Assembly (NCBI RefSeq): GCF_002288925.2
Contig: NW_022098050.1
Location: 6,331,543 to 6,395,542, forward strand
Direction: 5' to 3'
DNA from: Delphinapterus leucas
Taxonomy: Eukaryota > Chordata > Mammalia > Artiodactyla > Monodontidae
DNA length: 64,000 bases
Below the pieces are notes generated by a model. That model saw only the letters and a program-made list of their open reading frames with translations. It made no database searches and had not been told where the DNA came from. This document shows positions 44,813-57,468 of this stretch, in pieces (the first letter of the stretch is position 1; every line of letters starts with the position of its first letter). The position numbers and the translations under genes are program-made.

Positions 44813-45721
44813 TTTGTCTAAGTTTCTGTGATTGTGGTTTTCGTTCTGCAGGCTGCAGGATTTTAGTTTTTCTTGCTTCTGCCATCTGCCATCTGGTAGA
44901 TGAGGCTATCTAAGAGGCTTGTGCAAGCTTCCTGATGGGAGGGACTGGTGGTGGGTAGAGCTTAGTCTTACTCTGGTGGGCAGGGTCAGTGCTCAGTAAA
45001 CTTTAATCTGCTTGTCTGCTGATGGGTGGGGCTGTGTTCCCTCCCTGTTAGTTTTTTGGCCTGAGGCGACCCAGCACTGGAGCCTACAGACTGTATGGTG
45101 GGGCTACTGGTGGCCTCCCGGAGGGCTCATGCTGAACAGTACTTCCCAGAACTGCTGCTGCCAGTGTCCTTGTCCCTGTGGTGGGCCACAGCCACCCCCT
45201 ACCCCACCTCTGCAGGAGACCCTTCAACACTAGGAGTTAGGTTTGGTTCAGTCTCCTATGGGGTCACTGCTCCTTTCCCCTGGGTCCTGGTGCACACAAG
45301 TCTTTGTGCCTGCCCTCCACGAATGGAGTCTCTGTTTCCCCCAGTCCTGTGGAAGTCCTGCAATCAGATCCCTCTGGCGTTCAAAGTCAGATGCTCTGGG
45401 GATTCCTACCTCCGTTGCTGGACCACAGGCTGGGAAGCCTGACATGGGGCTCAGTACCTTCACTCCAATGGGAGAACTTCTGTGGTATAATTGTTTTCCA
45501 GTTTGTGGGTCGCCCACTGGGCAGTTATGGGATTTGATTTTATCATGATTTCACCCTTCCTACCATCTCATTGTGACTTCCCCTTTGTCTTTGGATCTGG
45601 GGTATCTTTTTTGGTGGGTTCCAGTGTCTTCTTGTCGATGGTTGTTCAACAATTAGTTGTGATTTTGGTGCTCTTGCAAGAAGAGGTGAGTGCACGTCCT
45701 TCTACTCCATCATCTTGAACC

Positions 45722-46735
45722 AGTCTGTTTCTGTTTTGTAAATAAGTTCACATGTATCATTTGTTTTTAGATTCCACATATAAGTGATATCACATGATAT
45801 TTGTCTTTCACTGTCTGACTTCACTTAGTGTTATAATCTGTAGGTCCATCCATGTTGCTGCAAACGGCATTATTTTATTCATTTTTATGGGTGACTAATA
45901 TTCCATTGTATATATGTGCCACATCTTCTTTATCCATTCATCTGTTGATGGACATTTAGGTTGCTTCCATGTCTTGGCTATTGTAAATAGTGCTCCTTTG
46001 AATGTTGGGGTGGATGTATCTTTTTTTTTTTTTTTTTTTTGCGGTACGCGGACCTCTCACTGTTGTGGCCTCTCCCATTGCGGAGCACAGGCTCCGGACA
46101 CGCAGGCTCAGCGGCCATGGCTCACGGGCCCAGCCGCTCTGCGGCATGTGGGATCTTCCCGGACTGGGGCACGAACTCGTGTCCCCTGCATCAGCAGGTG
46201 GACTTTCAACCACTGCGCCACCAGGGAAGCCCTGGATGTATCTTTTTGAATTAGAGTTTTCTCTGGATATATGTCCATGAGTGGGATTATTGGAGCATAT
46301 GGTAACTCTATTTTTACGTTTTAAGGAACCTCCCTACTGTTCTCCATAGTGGCTGTACCAATTTACCTTCCCACCAACAGTGTAGGAGGGTTCACGTTTC
46401 TCCACACCCTCTCTAGCATTTATTATTTGTGGAAATTTTGATGGAGGCCATTCTGACTGGTGTGATGTTATACCTCATTGTAGTTTTGATTGGCATTCCT
46501 CTAATATTTAGTGATGTTGAGCATCTTTTCATGTGCTTATTGGCCATCTGATGTCTTCTTTGGATTAACGTCTGTTTAGGTCTTCTGCCCATTTTTTGAT
46601 TCGGTTTGTTTTTTTGATATTGAGCTGTATGAATGGTTTGTATATTTGGAAATTAATCCCTTGTTGGCCACAGCATTTGCTGGGAGAAAAATATTTTCTC
46701 CCATTGTGTAGGTTGTCTTTTCATTTTGCTTATGG
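45722..46735 (-). mobile_element. Older L1, part right of the nested L1
   Basis: Continues the L1 of 37431-37718 in register (gtctgtttctgttttgtaaataag...) through the 3' UTR into the ORF2 end, stopping near 'ttgcttatggtt'. A SINE lies at 46026-46232. Near 46680-46700 there is a small local inversion-like repeat, tgggagaaaaatattttctccca. Confidence 0.85.
46026..46232 (-). mobile_element. CHR-type SINE, GC-rich body form
   Basis: Reverse SINE. Exact 15-bp duplication tggatgtatcttttt at 46011-46025 and 46233-46247. Confidence 0.95.
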
Positions 46736-46897
46736 TTGGGCCTCGGTGAGTTTAAGATGCCTATTCGACATCCAAGTGGAGGGATGAAGTAGGCAGGTGG
46801 ATGGATTAACTGATGTAACTGAGGGAGCTGGTGCACTTTAGAGTAACATCATCTGACTTAAGAGGGGAACTGGGCCATAACTCGTCCTCTAGGCTGT
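46736..46897. other. Short non-L1 stretch, old repeat-like
   Basis: 'gatgcctattcgacatccaagtgga' with 'aggcaggtggatgg' resembles a common old mammalian repeat motif, but I am unsure of the family. No gene. Confidence 0.4.
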
Positions 46898-47503
46898 CTT
46901 TTTTGGTGGTTTTTAAAAAATTTAAGTATAGTGATTTACAATGTTGTGTTAGTTTCAGGTGTACAACACAGTGGTTCAGTTATATATATGTTTTTTTTCA
47001 GATTCTTTTCCCCTATAGGTTATTACAAAATATTGAGTATAGTTCCCTGTGCTCTACAGTAAATCCTTGTTGGTTATCTATTGTATATTTAGGAGTGTGT
47101 ATATGTTAATCTCAAATTCCTAATTTATCCCACTCCCACCCCCTTTCCCCTTTCCCCTTTCACAACCGTAAATTTGTTTTCTATGTCTGTGGGTCTATTT
47201 CTGGTTTGTAAATAAGGCTTATTTGTATTTTTTTTTTTAGATTCTACATATAAGTGATATCATATGATATTTATCTTTCTCTGTCTGGCTTACTTCACTT
47301 AGTCTGATAATGTCTAGGTCTATCCATGTTGTTGCAGATGGCAATATTTCATTCTTTTTTATGGCTGAGTAATATTCTGTCATGTACATATACCCCATCT
47401 TCTTTATCCCTTCACCCGTCGATGGACATTTAGGTTGCCTGCGCGTCTTGGCTATTGTAAATAGTGCTGCTAGTTCTAAACGTTGGGGTGCATGTACCTT
47501 TTC

Positions 47504-47845
47504 TTTTTTTTAAATTAATTAATTTATTTTTAAAATTTTTATTTATTTTTGGCTGAGTTGGATCTTTGTTGCTGAGTGCAGGCTTTCTCTAGTTGCGGTG
47601 AGCGGGGGCTACTCTGTTACAGTGCATGGACTTCTCATTGCGGTGGCTTCTCGTTGCGGAGCACGGGCTCTAGGCACGCGGGCTTCAGTAGTTGTGGCTC
47701 GTGGGCTCTAGAGCACAGACTCAGTAGTTGTGGTGCACGGGCTTAGTTGCTACACGGCATGTGGGATCTTCCCGGACCAGGGCTCGAACCCATGTCCCCT
47801 GCATTGGCAGACGGATTCTTAACCACTGCGCCACCAGGGAAGCCC
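47504..47845 (-). mobile_element. CHR-type SINE
   Basis: Reverse SINE flanked by gcatgtaccttttc (47490-47503) and gcgtgtaccttttc (47846-47859). Confidence 0.93.
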
Positions 47846-47873
47846 GCGTGTACCTTTTCAAATTAGAGTTTTT

Positions 47874-48088
47874 TGTTTTTTTGGTTTTTTTTTTTTGCGG
47901 TACGCGGGCCTCTCACTGCTGTGGCGTCTCCCGTTGCGGAGCACAGGCTCCGGACGCGCAGGCTCAGCGGCCATGGCTCACGGGCCCAGCTGCTCCGCGG
48001 CATGTGGGATCCTCCTGGACCGGGGCACGAACCCACGTCCCCTGCATTGGCAGGCGGACTCTCAACCACTGCGCCACCAGGGAAGCCC
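47874..48088 (-). mobile_element. CHR-type SINE, GC-rich body form
   Basis: Reverse SINE. Exact 15-bp duplication caaattagagttttt at 47859-47873 and 48089-48103. Its left duplication starts where the previous SINE's right duplication ends. Confidence 0.95.
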
Positions 48089-49598
48089 CAAATTAGAGTT
48101 TTTGTCTTTTCTGGATATAAGCCCAGGAGTGGGATTGCTGGGTCATATGGTAGTTCTTTTTTAGTTTTTTTAAGGAAACACCATACTGTTCTCCATAGTG
48201 GCTGTGCCAATTTACATTCCCACCAACAGTGTAGGAGGGTTCCCTTTTCTCCACACCCTGTCCAGTATTTATTATTTGTAGATTTTTTGATGATGGCCAT
48301 TTTGACTGGTATGAGGTGATATCTCATTGTAGTTTTGATTTGCATTTCTCTAATAATTAGCGATGTTGAGCATCTTTTCATGTGCCTGTTGGCCATCTGT
48401 ATAGCAAGTATCTTTGAACACTACAGTTTTGCTTGTTTTCAACATTTAGGTAAATGGAATCGTACTCTACATATTCCTTTGTGTGTAGCTTCTTTTTATT
48501 TGACATTATATTTGTGAGTTTTATCCATGTTGTTTTGTGTGGCTATTGTTTGCCCATCTTCCTTGCTATGTAGTATCTCATTGCATGAATATACTACAAT
48601 TTATATACTTATTTATTCTACTGCTGCTAGATATCTGGATTATTTCCACTTTGGGGGTCTTAAGAATAATGCTACAATTAATATTCTTGTACATATTAAT
48701 ATTCTATACAAGTATGTGCATTTCCATTGTATATATACCAAGGATTGGAATAACTGGGTCATGGGTTATTCATATCTTCAACTTTAGTTGATAACACCAA
48801 ACTGTTTGCTCGTTTACATTCCCTTCCATAGTGTATGAAGTCCCCATTCCTCCACATCATTACCAGTACTTGCTACTATTTGACACCACCAGTGTGTTGA
48901 GTGTATAGTGATATCTTGATGTGTTGAGTGTATAGTGATAGCTTGATGGTTTACTGTACACTCCCCTGATTTCTACTGATGTTGAAAATATATTTATTGG
49001 TTAGTTGGATATCCACTCTTGTGAGGTACATGTTGAAGTCTCATACATTTTTCCACTGGGTTGTCTGTCTTATTGATTTGTAGGAAATCACCCGTTGCCA
49101 TATATATTTTGTAATATTTTTCTCCCATTCTATGGCTTGCCTTTTCAACTTCTTAATCCTGTCTTTTGATAGTCTTAATTCATTCTTAAGATCCTAAATT
49201 TAATAGTCTAATTAATCTCTTTATGGTTTATGCTTTTTGTGTCCTGTTTAAATCATCTTTTCCTATCCTACATTATAAGGATATTCTAGAATACTACTTT
49301 GTAGAAGCTTTATTGTTTTTCCTTTCACATTTAGATCTGTATTCTGTCCAGAGTTGATTTGTGTGTCTGATGTAAAGTAGGGATCAAGAATTATTTTTTT
49401 TCACATGTTTATCCAATCGTCCTCACATTATTTATTGAAAAGACTGTCCTCCCACTGCTCACCACTCTGCCAATGTCCAGATATGCTGGGACTCTTTCTG
49501 AGCTATTCAATTCCATTGGTTTATATATCTGTCCTTGTGCTAATATCACACTTGTTTACTTACTATAGCTTTATGGTGAATCTTAAAAGTCTTCAGAG

Positions 49599-49872
49599 TC
49601 ACAGACATAGAAAACAAACTTATGGTTACCAAAGGGAAGAGGGAGGCAGGGAGGGACAAATTATGAGTCTGGGATTAACAGATACAAATTACTACACATA
49701 AAATAAAGAAGCAACAAGTGTTTACTGTATAGCATAGGGAATTATACCCAATATCTTGTAATAACCTATAATGGAACATAATTTGCCAAAAAACCCCAAA
49801 AAAACCCTGAATCACTATACTGTACACCTGAAACTAACTCAATATTATAAATCAACTATATTTCAATGAAAA
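49599..49872 (+). mobile_element. Short L1 3' UTR insertion (older type)
   Basis: Sense L1 3' UTR ending 'ctatatttcaatgaaaaaa'. Flanked by aaaagtcttcagag (49585-49598) and aaaagtctttagag (49873-49886). Confidence 0.92.
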
Positions 49873-50250
49873 AAAAGTCTTTAGAGGAAGTTCTCATACC
49901 TTGTTCTTCTCCTTCAATATTGCTTTTACTATTCTAGATCCTTGGAATTTTCATTCAAATTTTATGATCAGTTTGTCAAGTTCCACAAATAAAAAACCAA
50001 AAAAAACCCCAAAAAACACCACAGCCCTCGAAATTTTAAATTTGATTGCATTGAATCTGTAGACCATGTTGAGGAAAATTAGCATCTTTATGATGTTGCA
50101 TATTCCCAGCCATGACTATTGTGTATTTCTCCCTTTATTTAGGTCCTCTTTCAAGTTTTCCAATAACATTTTATAAACTATAACCTACATAGGAGTCTTG
50201 CACGTCTTTTGTTAGACTTATTCCTAGGTGTTTGATGTTGTTCAAATCTT

Positions 50251-50381
50251 TTTTTTTTTTTTTTTTTTGGCCGCGCCATGCAGCATGTGGGATCATAGTT
50301 CCCTGACCAAGGATTGAACCCATGCCCCCTGCAATGGAAGCACGGAGTCTTAACCACTGGACTGCCAGGGAAGTCCCTGTA
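50251..50381 (-). mobile_element. CHR-type SINE (short form)
   Basis: Reverse SINE with an 18-T tail. Exact 11-bp duplication gttcaaatctt at 50240-50250 and 50382-50392. Confidence 0.94.
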
Positions 50382-50967
50382 GTTCAAATCTTCTATATTC
50401 CTACTAATTTTTTGTCTGTTTGCATATCATTACCGAGAGAGGTATGTTAAAATAGCCCACTATTACAGTGATTTGTCTATTACTCCTTGAAGTTCTATCA
50501 TTTTTTCCCTTTACTTTGAGGCTGGGTTATTAGGTAATTACCAGTATAGAACTGTTATTTTTCCTAGTGGATTGAACTTTTTTATCATGATGAAGTGATC
50601 TCTAGTAATGCTTTTTGCCTTAAAAGTCTATTTTCTTTAAAATTAATATAGCTTACTGGCTTCTTTTGGCTAGTGTTTTAAAAATATATCTTTTCTGTCC
50701 TTTTTATTGTAAACCTTTACCTAATGCTTAAGATGTGTCTCGCAAGTCTAGAGACTAAAATTTTTAAAAGTACAGTCTGACCATCTTTTTCTTTCAATTG
50801 GAGCACTTAGTGTATTTCCATTTAATGAAGAATTTAAAATATATTCGGGTTTACATTTACTTTCTTACTAAGGGCCTTCAATTTGTCCCTTCTATACTGT
50901 TATTATTGTTTCTCTTCTTTCTTGCCTTCTTCTGGATTGATCATTTTATTAGCTTGGAAGTTACACA

Positions 50968-51382
50968 CTCATTCATTCATTCATTCATTCATTTATTTAT
51001 GGCTGCTTCGGGTCTTAGTTGCAGCATGCAGGATCTTCATTGAGGCATGCGGGATCTTTTGTTGAGGCGCACGGTCTTCTCTAGTTGTGGTGCACGGGCT
51101 TCTCTCTAGTTGTGGCATGTGGGTTTTCTCTTCTCTAATTGTGGCGAAGAGGCTCTAGGGCACATGGGCTCTTTAGTTGTGGCGCGCAGGCTCCAGAGTG
51201 CGTGGGCTCTGTAGTTTGCGGCACACGGGCTCTCTCGTTGAGGCATGCGGGCTCAGTAGTTGTGGCGTTCAGGCTTAGTTGCCCCACGGCATGTGGGATC
51301 TTAGTTCCCCAACCAGGGTTCAAACCTTCATCCACTGCATTGGAAGGCAGATTCTTTACCACTGGACCACCAGGGAGGTCCC
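50968..51382 (-). mobile_element. CHR-type SINE, long form
   Basis: Reverse SINE from a (ttca)n/(ttta)n tail (about 50969-51000) to 'ccaccagggaggtccc'. The body contains 'ctctgtagtttgcggcac' as in the copy at 32483-32940. Confidence 0.88.
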
Positions 51383-52337
51383 TCTTTTATTTTTCTTTTA
51401 GTGGTTACTGTAAACTTGCATCCTTGACTCACAAAAATTTAACAATTAATGCTCATACCCTCTCCCTTGACAATGAAAAGCCCTTAAGATATATTGATTT
51501 TTTCTCCCTTCCCAACTTATATGTCAGAGTTAGCATGTATTTTAATTCTGTGTATATTTAAAATCCAACCAAACATTAGTGTTATTTATTTATACAGATG
51601 TATCCATCTATTTGCCTATTTTCTCCTCATGTTGTTCGTCAGACATTGTATCTGCTAAATATTTGTGGAAAATAATTGAGGCCTAGGATGATGATCTCTT
51701 CCTCCAGAGAGGAATGACATTTTCTTCTGCGAGGCACCTGGCACAAGCAATCTGGGATTACTTCCACTGAATGTCAGGGCTTGAGAAGGTTTGAAGCTGG
51801 GCATCACTGTGAGGGTCTGTCTACTGATGGGTCACCATCACTCCTAGGAGGCAGACTTTCAGGGTCCCCACTGAAAGTGAGGGAAGTTCACTAGTCCCTC
51901 CTCAAACACCCCCCGCAATATGCCCTGGCTTTCATCCCTTCCCCCCACCCCTGGGAAGCTGTCCCAGGTGCTACTCGGTCTCTTGGCCGCCTCCTGTGGA
52001 GTGGGCAAATATCCCCAGAGGAAAGTGGCCCTAAATGCTCACTCCCTCCCTTGGGCATCAGTTTCCTCCCAATCCTGGCCCTGTAATTCTTCACGATCTT
52101 GTTAGTTTACTAACATCTCTAAACAGATGTTTTAAATATTTCAGTCAACTGTTTCAGTTGTCTTAAGTATGAGGGTTGGTCCAAATCACATAGTCTGCTG
52201 TTAGTGGAATGTGAAATCCATTATTAAGACTTTAATTTCTGATTTTCCTGATTATTTGTGAGTTTCAAGAAAGGCCATTTAAATTTTATCTTCTGCGAGT
52301 TGCCTGTTTATATATTTGCTCATTTTTTTCTCTTTTT

Positions 52338-52662
52338 GAAAAAAATTATTTTATTTTTGGCTGTGTTGGGCCTTCGCTGCTGCATTCAGGCTTTCTCTAG
52401 TTGCGGCGAGTGGGGGCTACTCTTCGTTGCGGTGCGCGGGCTTCTCATTGCGGTGGCTTCTCTTGTTGCGGAGCACGGGCTCTAGGCGCATGGGCTTCAG
52501 TAGTTGCAGCATGTGGTCTCAGTAGTTGTGGCACGCAGGCTCTAGAGCGCAGGTTCAGTAGATGTGGTGCACGGGCTTAGTTGCTCCGCGGCATGTGGCA
52601 TCTTCCCGGACTAGGGCTCGAACCCTAAGCGGATTCTTAACCACTGCACCACCAGGGAAGTC
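52338..52662 (-). mobile_element. CHR-type SINE
   Basis: Reverse SINE flanked by catttttttctctttt (52321-52336 and 52663-52678). About 25 bp of the B-box side is missing at 'gaaccctaagcggattc'. Confidence 0.92.
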
Positions 52663-52689
52663 CATTTTTTTCTCTTTTAAAAGTGATTT

Positions 52690-53038
52690 TTTTGGGCTTC
52701 CCTCGTGGCACAGTGCTTAACAATCCGCCTGCCAATGCAGGGGACACAGGTTCAATCCCTGGTCTAGGAAGATCCTACATGCCATGGAGCAACGAAGCCC
52801 ATGTGCCACAACTACTGAGCCTGTGCTCTAGAGCCCCTGAGCCACAACTACTGAGCCTGCGTGCCACAACTACTGAAACCCGTGTGCCTAGAGCCCGTGC
52901 TCCACAAGAGAAGCCACCACAATGAGAAGCCCATGCACCACAGTGAAGAGTAGCCCCTGCTCGCTGCAACAAGAGAAAGCCCACACGCAGCAACAAAGAC
53001 CCAATGCAGTCAAAAATAAAATAAATAAATTTTTTTAA
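52690..53038 (+). mobile_element. CHR-type SINE
   Basis: Sense SINE. Exact 11-bp duplication aaaagtgattt at 52679-52689 and 53039-53049. It lies tail-opposed to the previous SINE, with only 27 bp between the two bodies. Confidence 0.93.
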
Positions 53039-53818
53039 AAAAGTGATTTCTTGAAGTTCTTTACAAATTACTGATGATAATTCTTTGTCATTTAGGTGTG
53101 CCACTAGCATCATCTCCAGGTTCGTGGCTTATCTTTTTGGTATGTTTATGGTGTCTTCTGTAAACAGAACTTTTTAGTTTTTAATTGAATTCAGCTTTAT
53201 CAATCCTTTCCTTTCATGGTTTATACACAAGTCCACACGTCTGTTCGCTACATCTGCCTTTCTATTCCTGCCCTGCAAATAGGTTCATCTGTACCATTTT
53301 TCTAGATTCCACATATATGCGTTAATAAACGGAATTTGTCTTTCTCTTTCTGAATTACTTCACTCTGCATGACAGACTCTATGTCCATCCACCTCACTAC
53401 AAATAACACAATTTCGTTTCCTTTTATGGCTGAGTAATAGTCCATTGTATATATGGGCCACATCTTCTTTATCCATTCATCTGTCGATGGACACTTAGGT
53501 TGCTTCCATATCCTGACGATTGTAAATAGAGCTGCAATGAACATTGTGGTACATGACTCTTTTTGAATGATGGTTTTCTCAGGGTATATGCCCAGTAGTG
53601 GGATTGCTGGGTCATATGGTAATTCTATTTGCAGTTTTTTAAGGAACCTCCATACTGTTCTCCATAGTGGCTGTACCAATTCACATTCCCACCAGCAGTG
53701 CAAGAGTGTTCCCTTTTCTCCACACCCTCTCCAGAATGTATTGTTTCTAGATTTTTTGATGATGGCCATTCTGACTGGTGTGAGATGATATCTCATTGTA
53801 GTTTTGATTTGCATGTCT

Positions 53819-55837
53819 CTAATGATTAATGATGTTGAGCATTCTTTCATGTGTTTGTTGGCAGTCTGTATATGTTCTTTGGAGAAATGTCTGTTTAGGT
53901 CTTCTGCCCATTTTTGGATTGGGTTGTTTGTTTTTTTTGTTATTGAGCTGCATGAGCTGCTTATAAATTTTGGAAATTAATCCTTTGTCAGTTGCTTCAT
54001 TTGCAAATATTTTCTCCCATTCTGAGGGTTGTCTTTTGGTCTTGTTTATGGTTTCCTTTGCCGTGCAAAAGCTTTGAAGTTTCATTAGGTCCCATTTGTT
54101 TATTTTTGTTTTTATTTCCATTTCTCTAGGACGTGGGTCAAAAAGGATCTTGCTGTGATTTATGTCATAGAGTGTTCTGCCTATGTTTTCCTCTAAGAGT
54201 TTGATAGTTTCTGGCCTTATATTTAGGTCGTTAATCCATTTTGAGCTTATTTTTGTGTACGGTGTTAGGGAGTGTTCTAATCTCATACTTTTACATGTAC
54301 CTGTCCAGTTTTCCCAGCACCACTTATTGAAGAGGCTGTCCTTCCTCCACTGTACATTCCTGCCTACTTTATCAAAGATAAGGTGACCATATGTGTGTGG
54401 GTTTATCTCTGGCCTTTCTATCCTGTTCCATTGATCTATATTTCTGTTTTTGTGTGAGTACCATACTGTCTTGATTACTGTAGCTTTGTAGTATAGTCTG
54501 AAGTCAGGGAGCCTGATTCCTCCAGCTCCGTTTTTCATTCTCAAGATTGCTTTGGCTCTTCGAGGTCTTTTGTGTTTCCATACAAATTGAGAAATTTTTT
54601 GTTCTAGTTCTGTGAAAAATGCCAGTGGTAGTTTGATAGGGATTGCATTGAATCTGTAGATTGCTTTGGGTAGTAGAGTCATTTTCACAATGTTGATTCT
54701 TCCAATCCAAGAACATGGTATATCTCTCCATCTATTTGTATCATCTTTAATTTCTTTCATCAGTGTCTTATAATTTTCTGCATACAGGTCTTTTGTCTCC
54801 CTAGGTAGGTTTATTCCTAGATATTTTATTCTTTTTGTTGCAATGGTAAATGGGAGTGATTTCTTGATTTCACTTTCAGATTTTTCATCATTAGTGTATA
54901 GGAATGCCAGAGATTTCTGTGCATTAATTTTGTATCCTGCTGCTTTACCAAATTCATTGATTAGCTCTAGTAGTTTTCTGGTAGCATCTTTAGGATTCTC
55001 TATGTATAGTATCATGTCATCTGCAAACAGTGGCAGCTTTACTTCTTCTTTTCCGATTTGGATTCCTTTTATTTCTTTTTCTTCTCTGACTGCTGTGGCT
55101 AAAACTTCCAAAACTATGTTGAATAAGAGTGGTGAGAGTGGGCAGTGTTGTCTTGTTACTGATCTTAGTGGAAATGCTTTCAGTTTTTCACCATTTAGGA
55201 TGATGTTGGCTGTGGGTTTGTCATATATGGCCTTTATTATGTTGAGGTAGGTTCCCTCTATGCCTACTTTCTGCAGGGTTTTTATCATACATGGGTGTTG
55301 AATTTTGTTGAAAGCTTTCTCTGCATCTAATGAGATGATCATATGGTTTTTCTCCTTCAATTTGTTAATATGGTGTATCACATTGATTGATTTGTATATA
55401 TTGAATCCTTGCATCCCTGGAATAAACCCCACTTGATCTTGGTGTATGATCCATTTAATGGGCTGTTGGATTCTGTTTGCTAGTATTTTGTTGAGGATTT
55501 TTGTATCTATGTTCATCAGTGATATTGGCCTGTAATTTTCTTTCTTTGTGACATCCTTGTCTGGTTTTGGTGTCAGGGTGATGGTGGCCTCGTAGAATGA
55601 GTTTGGGAGTGTTCCTCCCTCTGCTATATTTTGTAAGAGTTTGAGAAGGATAGGTGTTAGCTCTTCTCTAAATGTTTGATAGAATTCGCCTGTGAAGCCA
55701 TCGGGTCCTGGGCTTTTGTTTGTCGGAAGGTTTTTAATCACAGTTGCAATTTCAGTGCTTGTGATTGGTCTGTTCATATTTTCTATTTCTTCCTGATTCA
55801 GTCTTGACAGGTTGTGCATTTCTAAGAATTTGTCCAT
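53819..55837 (-). pseudogene. L1 ORF2 fragment, RT domain and C-terminal region (672 codons open)
   Basis: ORF2 is the L1 endonuclease/reverse transcriptase. This open stretch starts just upstream of the RT domain and covers it. Visible are S-P-G-P-D-G-F (about residues 44-50), [12 protein letters not shown] (about 175-186; the family usually has Asp where Asn stands), and the catalytic F-A-D-D box (about residue 270, near 55015-55027). The C-terminal Cys-rich part lies in another frame at 53302-53850, so a frameshift near 53830 ends this one. The N-terminal endonuclease is in separate frames upstream. It is a decayed transposon gene, not a host gene. Confidence 0.88.
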
Positions 55838-57170
55838 TTCTTCCAGGTTGTCCGTTTGATTGGCCTAGAGTTGCTTGTAGTCGTCTCATGATCTTTAGTA
55901 TTTCTGCAGTGTCAGTTGTTACTTCTCCTTTTTCATTTCTAATTCTATTGATTTGAGTCTTCTCCCTTTTTTTCTTGATGAGTCTGGCTAATGGTTTATC
56001 AATTTTGTTTATCTTCTCAAAGAACTAGCTTTTAGTTTTATTGATATTTGCTATCGTTTCCTTCATTTCTTTTTCATTTATTTCTGATCTGATCTTTATG
56101 ATTTCTTTCCTTCTAACTTTTGGGTATTTTTCTTCTTCTTTCTCTAATTGCTATAGGTGCAAGGTTAGGTTGTTTATTTGAGATGTTTCCTGTTTCTTAA
56201 GGTGGGCTTGTATTGCTATAAACTTCCCTCTTAGAACTGCTTTTGCTGCATCCCATAGGTTTTGGGTCGTCGTGTCTCCATTGTCATTTGTTTCTAGGTG
56301 TTTTTTCATTTCCTCTTTGATTTCGTCAGTGATCACTTCGTTTTTAAGGAGTGTATTGTTTAGCCTCCCTGTGTTCGTATTGTTTACAGATCTTTTCCTG
56401 TAATTGATATCTAGTCTCCTAGCGTTGTGGTCGGAAAAGATACTTGATAGAATTTCAATTTTCTTAAATTTACTAAGGCTTGATTTGTGACCCAAGGTAT
56501 GATCTGTCCTGGAGAATGTTCCTTGAGCACTTGAGAAAAATGTGTATTCTGTTGTTTTTGGATGGAATGTCCTATGAATATGAATTAAGTCCATCTTGTT
56601 TAATGTATCATTTAAAGCTTGTGTTTCCTTATTTATTTTCATTTTGGATGATGTGTCCATTGGTGAACGTGGGGTGTTCAAGTCCCCTACTATGAACGTG
56701 TTACTGTCAATTTCCCCTTTTATGGCTGTTAGTATTGGTCTTATGTATTGAGGTGCTCCTATGTTGGGTGCATAAATATTTACAATTGTTATATCTTGTT
56801 CTTGGATCGATCCCTTGATCATTATGCAGTGTCCTTCTGTGTCTCTTGTAATAGTCTTCATTTAAAGTCTATTTTGTCTGATATGAGAATTGCTCGTCCA
56901 GCTTTCTTTTGGTTTCCATTTGCATGGAATATCTTTTTCCATCCCCTCACTTTCAGTCTGTATGTGTCCCTAGGTCTGAAGTGGGTCTCTTGTAGACAGC
57001 ATATATATGGGTCTTGTTTTTGTATCCATTCAGCCAGTCTGTGTCTTTTGTTGAGAGCATTTAATCCATTTACATTTAAGGTAATTATCGATATGTATGT
57101 TCGTATTCCCATTTTCTTAATTGTTTTGGGTTTGTTATTGTAGGTCTTTTCCTTCTCTTGTGTTTCTCGC

Positions 57171-57468
57171 CTAGAGAAGTTCCTTTAGCATTTGTTGTAA
57201 AGCTGGCTTGGTATTACTGAACTCTCTCAGCTTTTGCTTGTCTGTAAAGGTTTTAATTTCTCCATCAAATCTGAATGAGATCCTTGCTGGGTAGAGTAAT
57301 CTTGGTTGTAGGTTTTTCTCCTTCATCACTTTAAATATGTCCTGCCAGTCCCTTGTGCCTTGCACAGTTTCTGCTGAAAGATCAGCTGTTAATCTTATGG
57401 GGACTCCCTTGTGTGTTATTTGTTGTTTTTCCCTTGCTGCTTTTAATAGTTTTCTGTGTAGTTAATTT
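57171..57468 (-). pseudogene. L1 ORF1 C-terminal fragment
   Basis: The frame 57171-57365 covers the end of the ORF1 RNA-binding and C-terminal domains (W-Q-D-I-F-K-V-M-K-E-K; F-T-D-K-Q-K-L-R-E-F). Upstream, the frame continues with one shift to about 57468, where it is cut by the 3' end of the adjoining L1. Confidence 0.82.

Larger units (their letters stand above)
37719..45721 (-). mobile_element. Near full-length L1 nested in an older L1
   Basis: Runs on the minus strand from a 5' UTR start (45721, 'gatgatggagtagaagg') through the 5' UTR (to about 44813), ORF1 (start codon 44810-44812), ORF2 endonuclease (about 43050-43700) and RT (FADD region at about 40755-40770), to the 3' UTR end at 37719. 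About 6.1 kb is L1 after removing an SRP14 pseudogene and SINEs. The 11-bp duplication agtctgtttct flanks it (37708-37718, 45722-45732). ORF1 has a nonsense codon at 44642-44644 and ORF2 is broken in many places, so it is dead. Confidence 0.92.
46898..48412 (-). mobile_element. L1 3' part (older 3' UTR type + ORF2 end) with two SINEs
   Basis: Reverse L1 from the A-rich tail (tttttaaaaaatttaag) through the 3' UTR to the ORF2 region around 'gttggccatctgtata'. Two SINEs lie 14-15 bp apart in it (47504-47845, 47874-48088). Decayed. Confidence 0.85.
48413..53216 (-). repeat. Ancient L1M sequence with younger insertions
   Basis: Reverse, heavily diverged L1: 3' UTR-like 'tggaatcgtactctacatattcc', 'ccatgttgttttgtgtggc', then ORF2-like and endonuclease-like blocks such as 'ttgcattgaatctgtaga' (50046) and 'cttactggcttcttttgg' (50653). 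It is split by an L1 tail (49599-49872) and SINEs. Parts of 51660-52330 are too diverged to classify. No gene. Confidence 0.6.

Noticed and set aside
2581..53038. tRNA-like heads of the CHR SINEs as tRNA genes
   Set aside because: They carry A/B-box-like sequence but sit in SINE bodies with A-rich tails and target-site duplications. None forms a clean tRNA.
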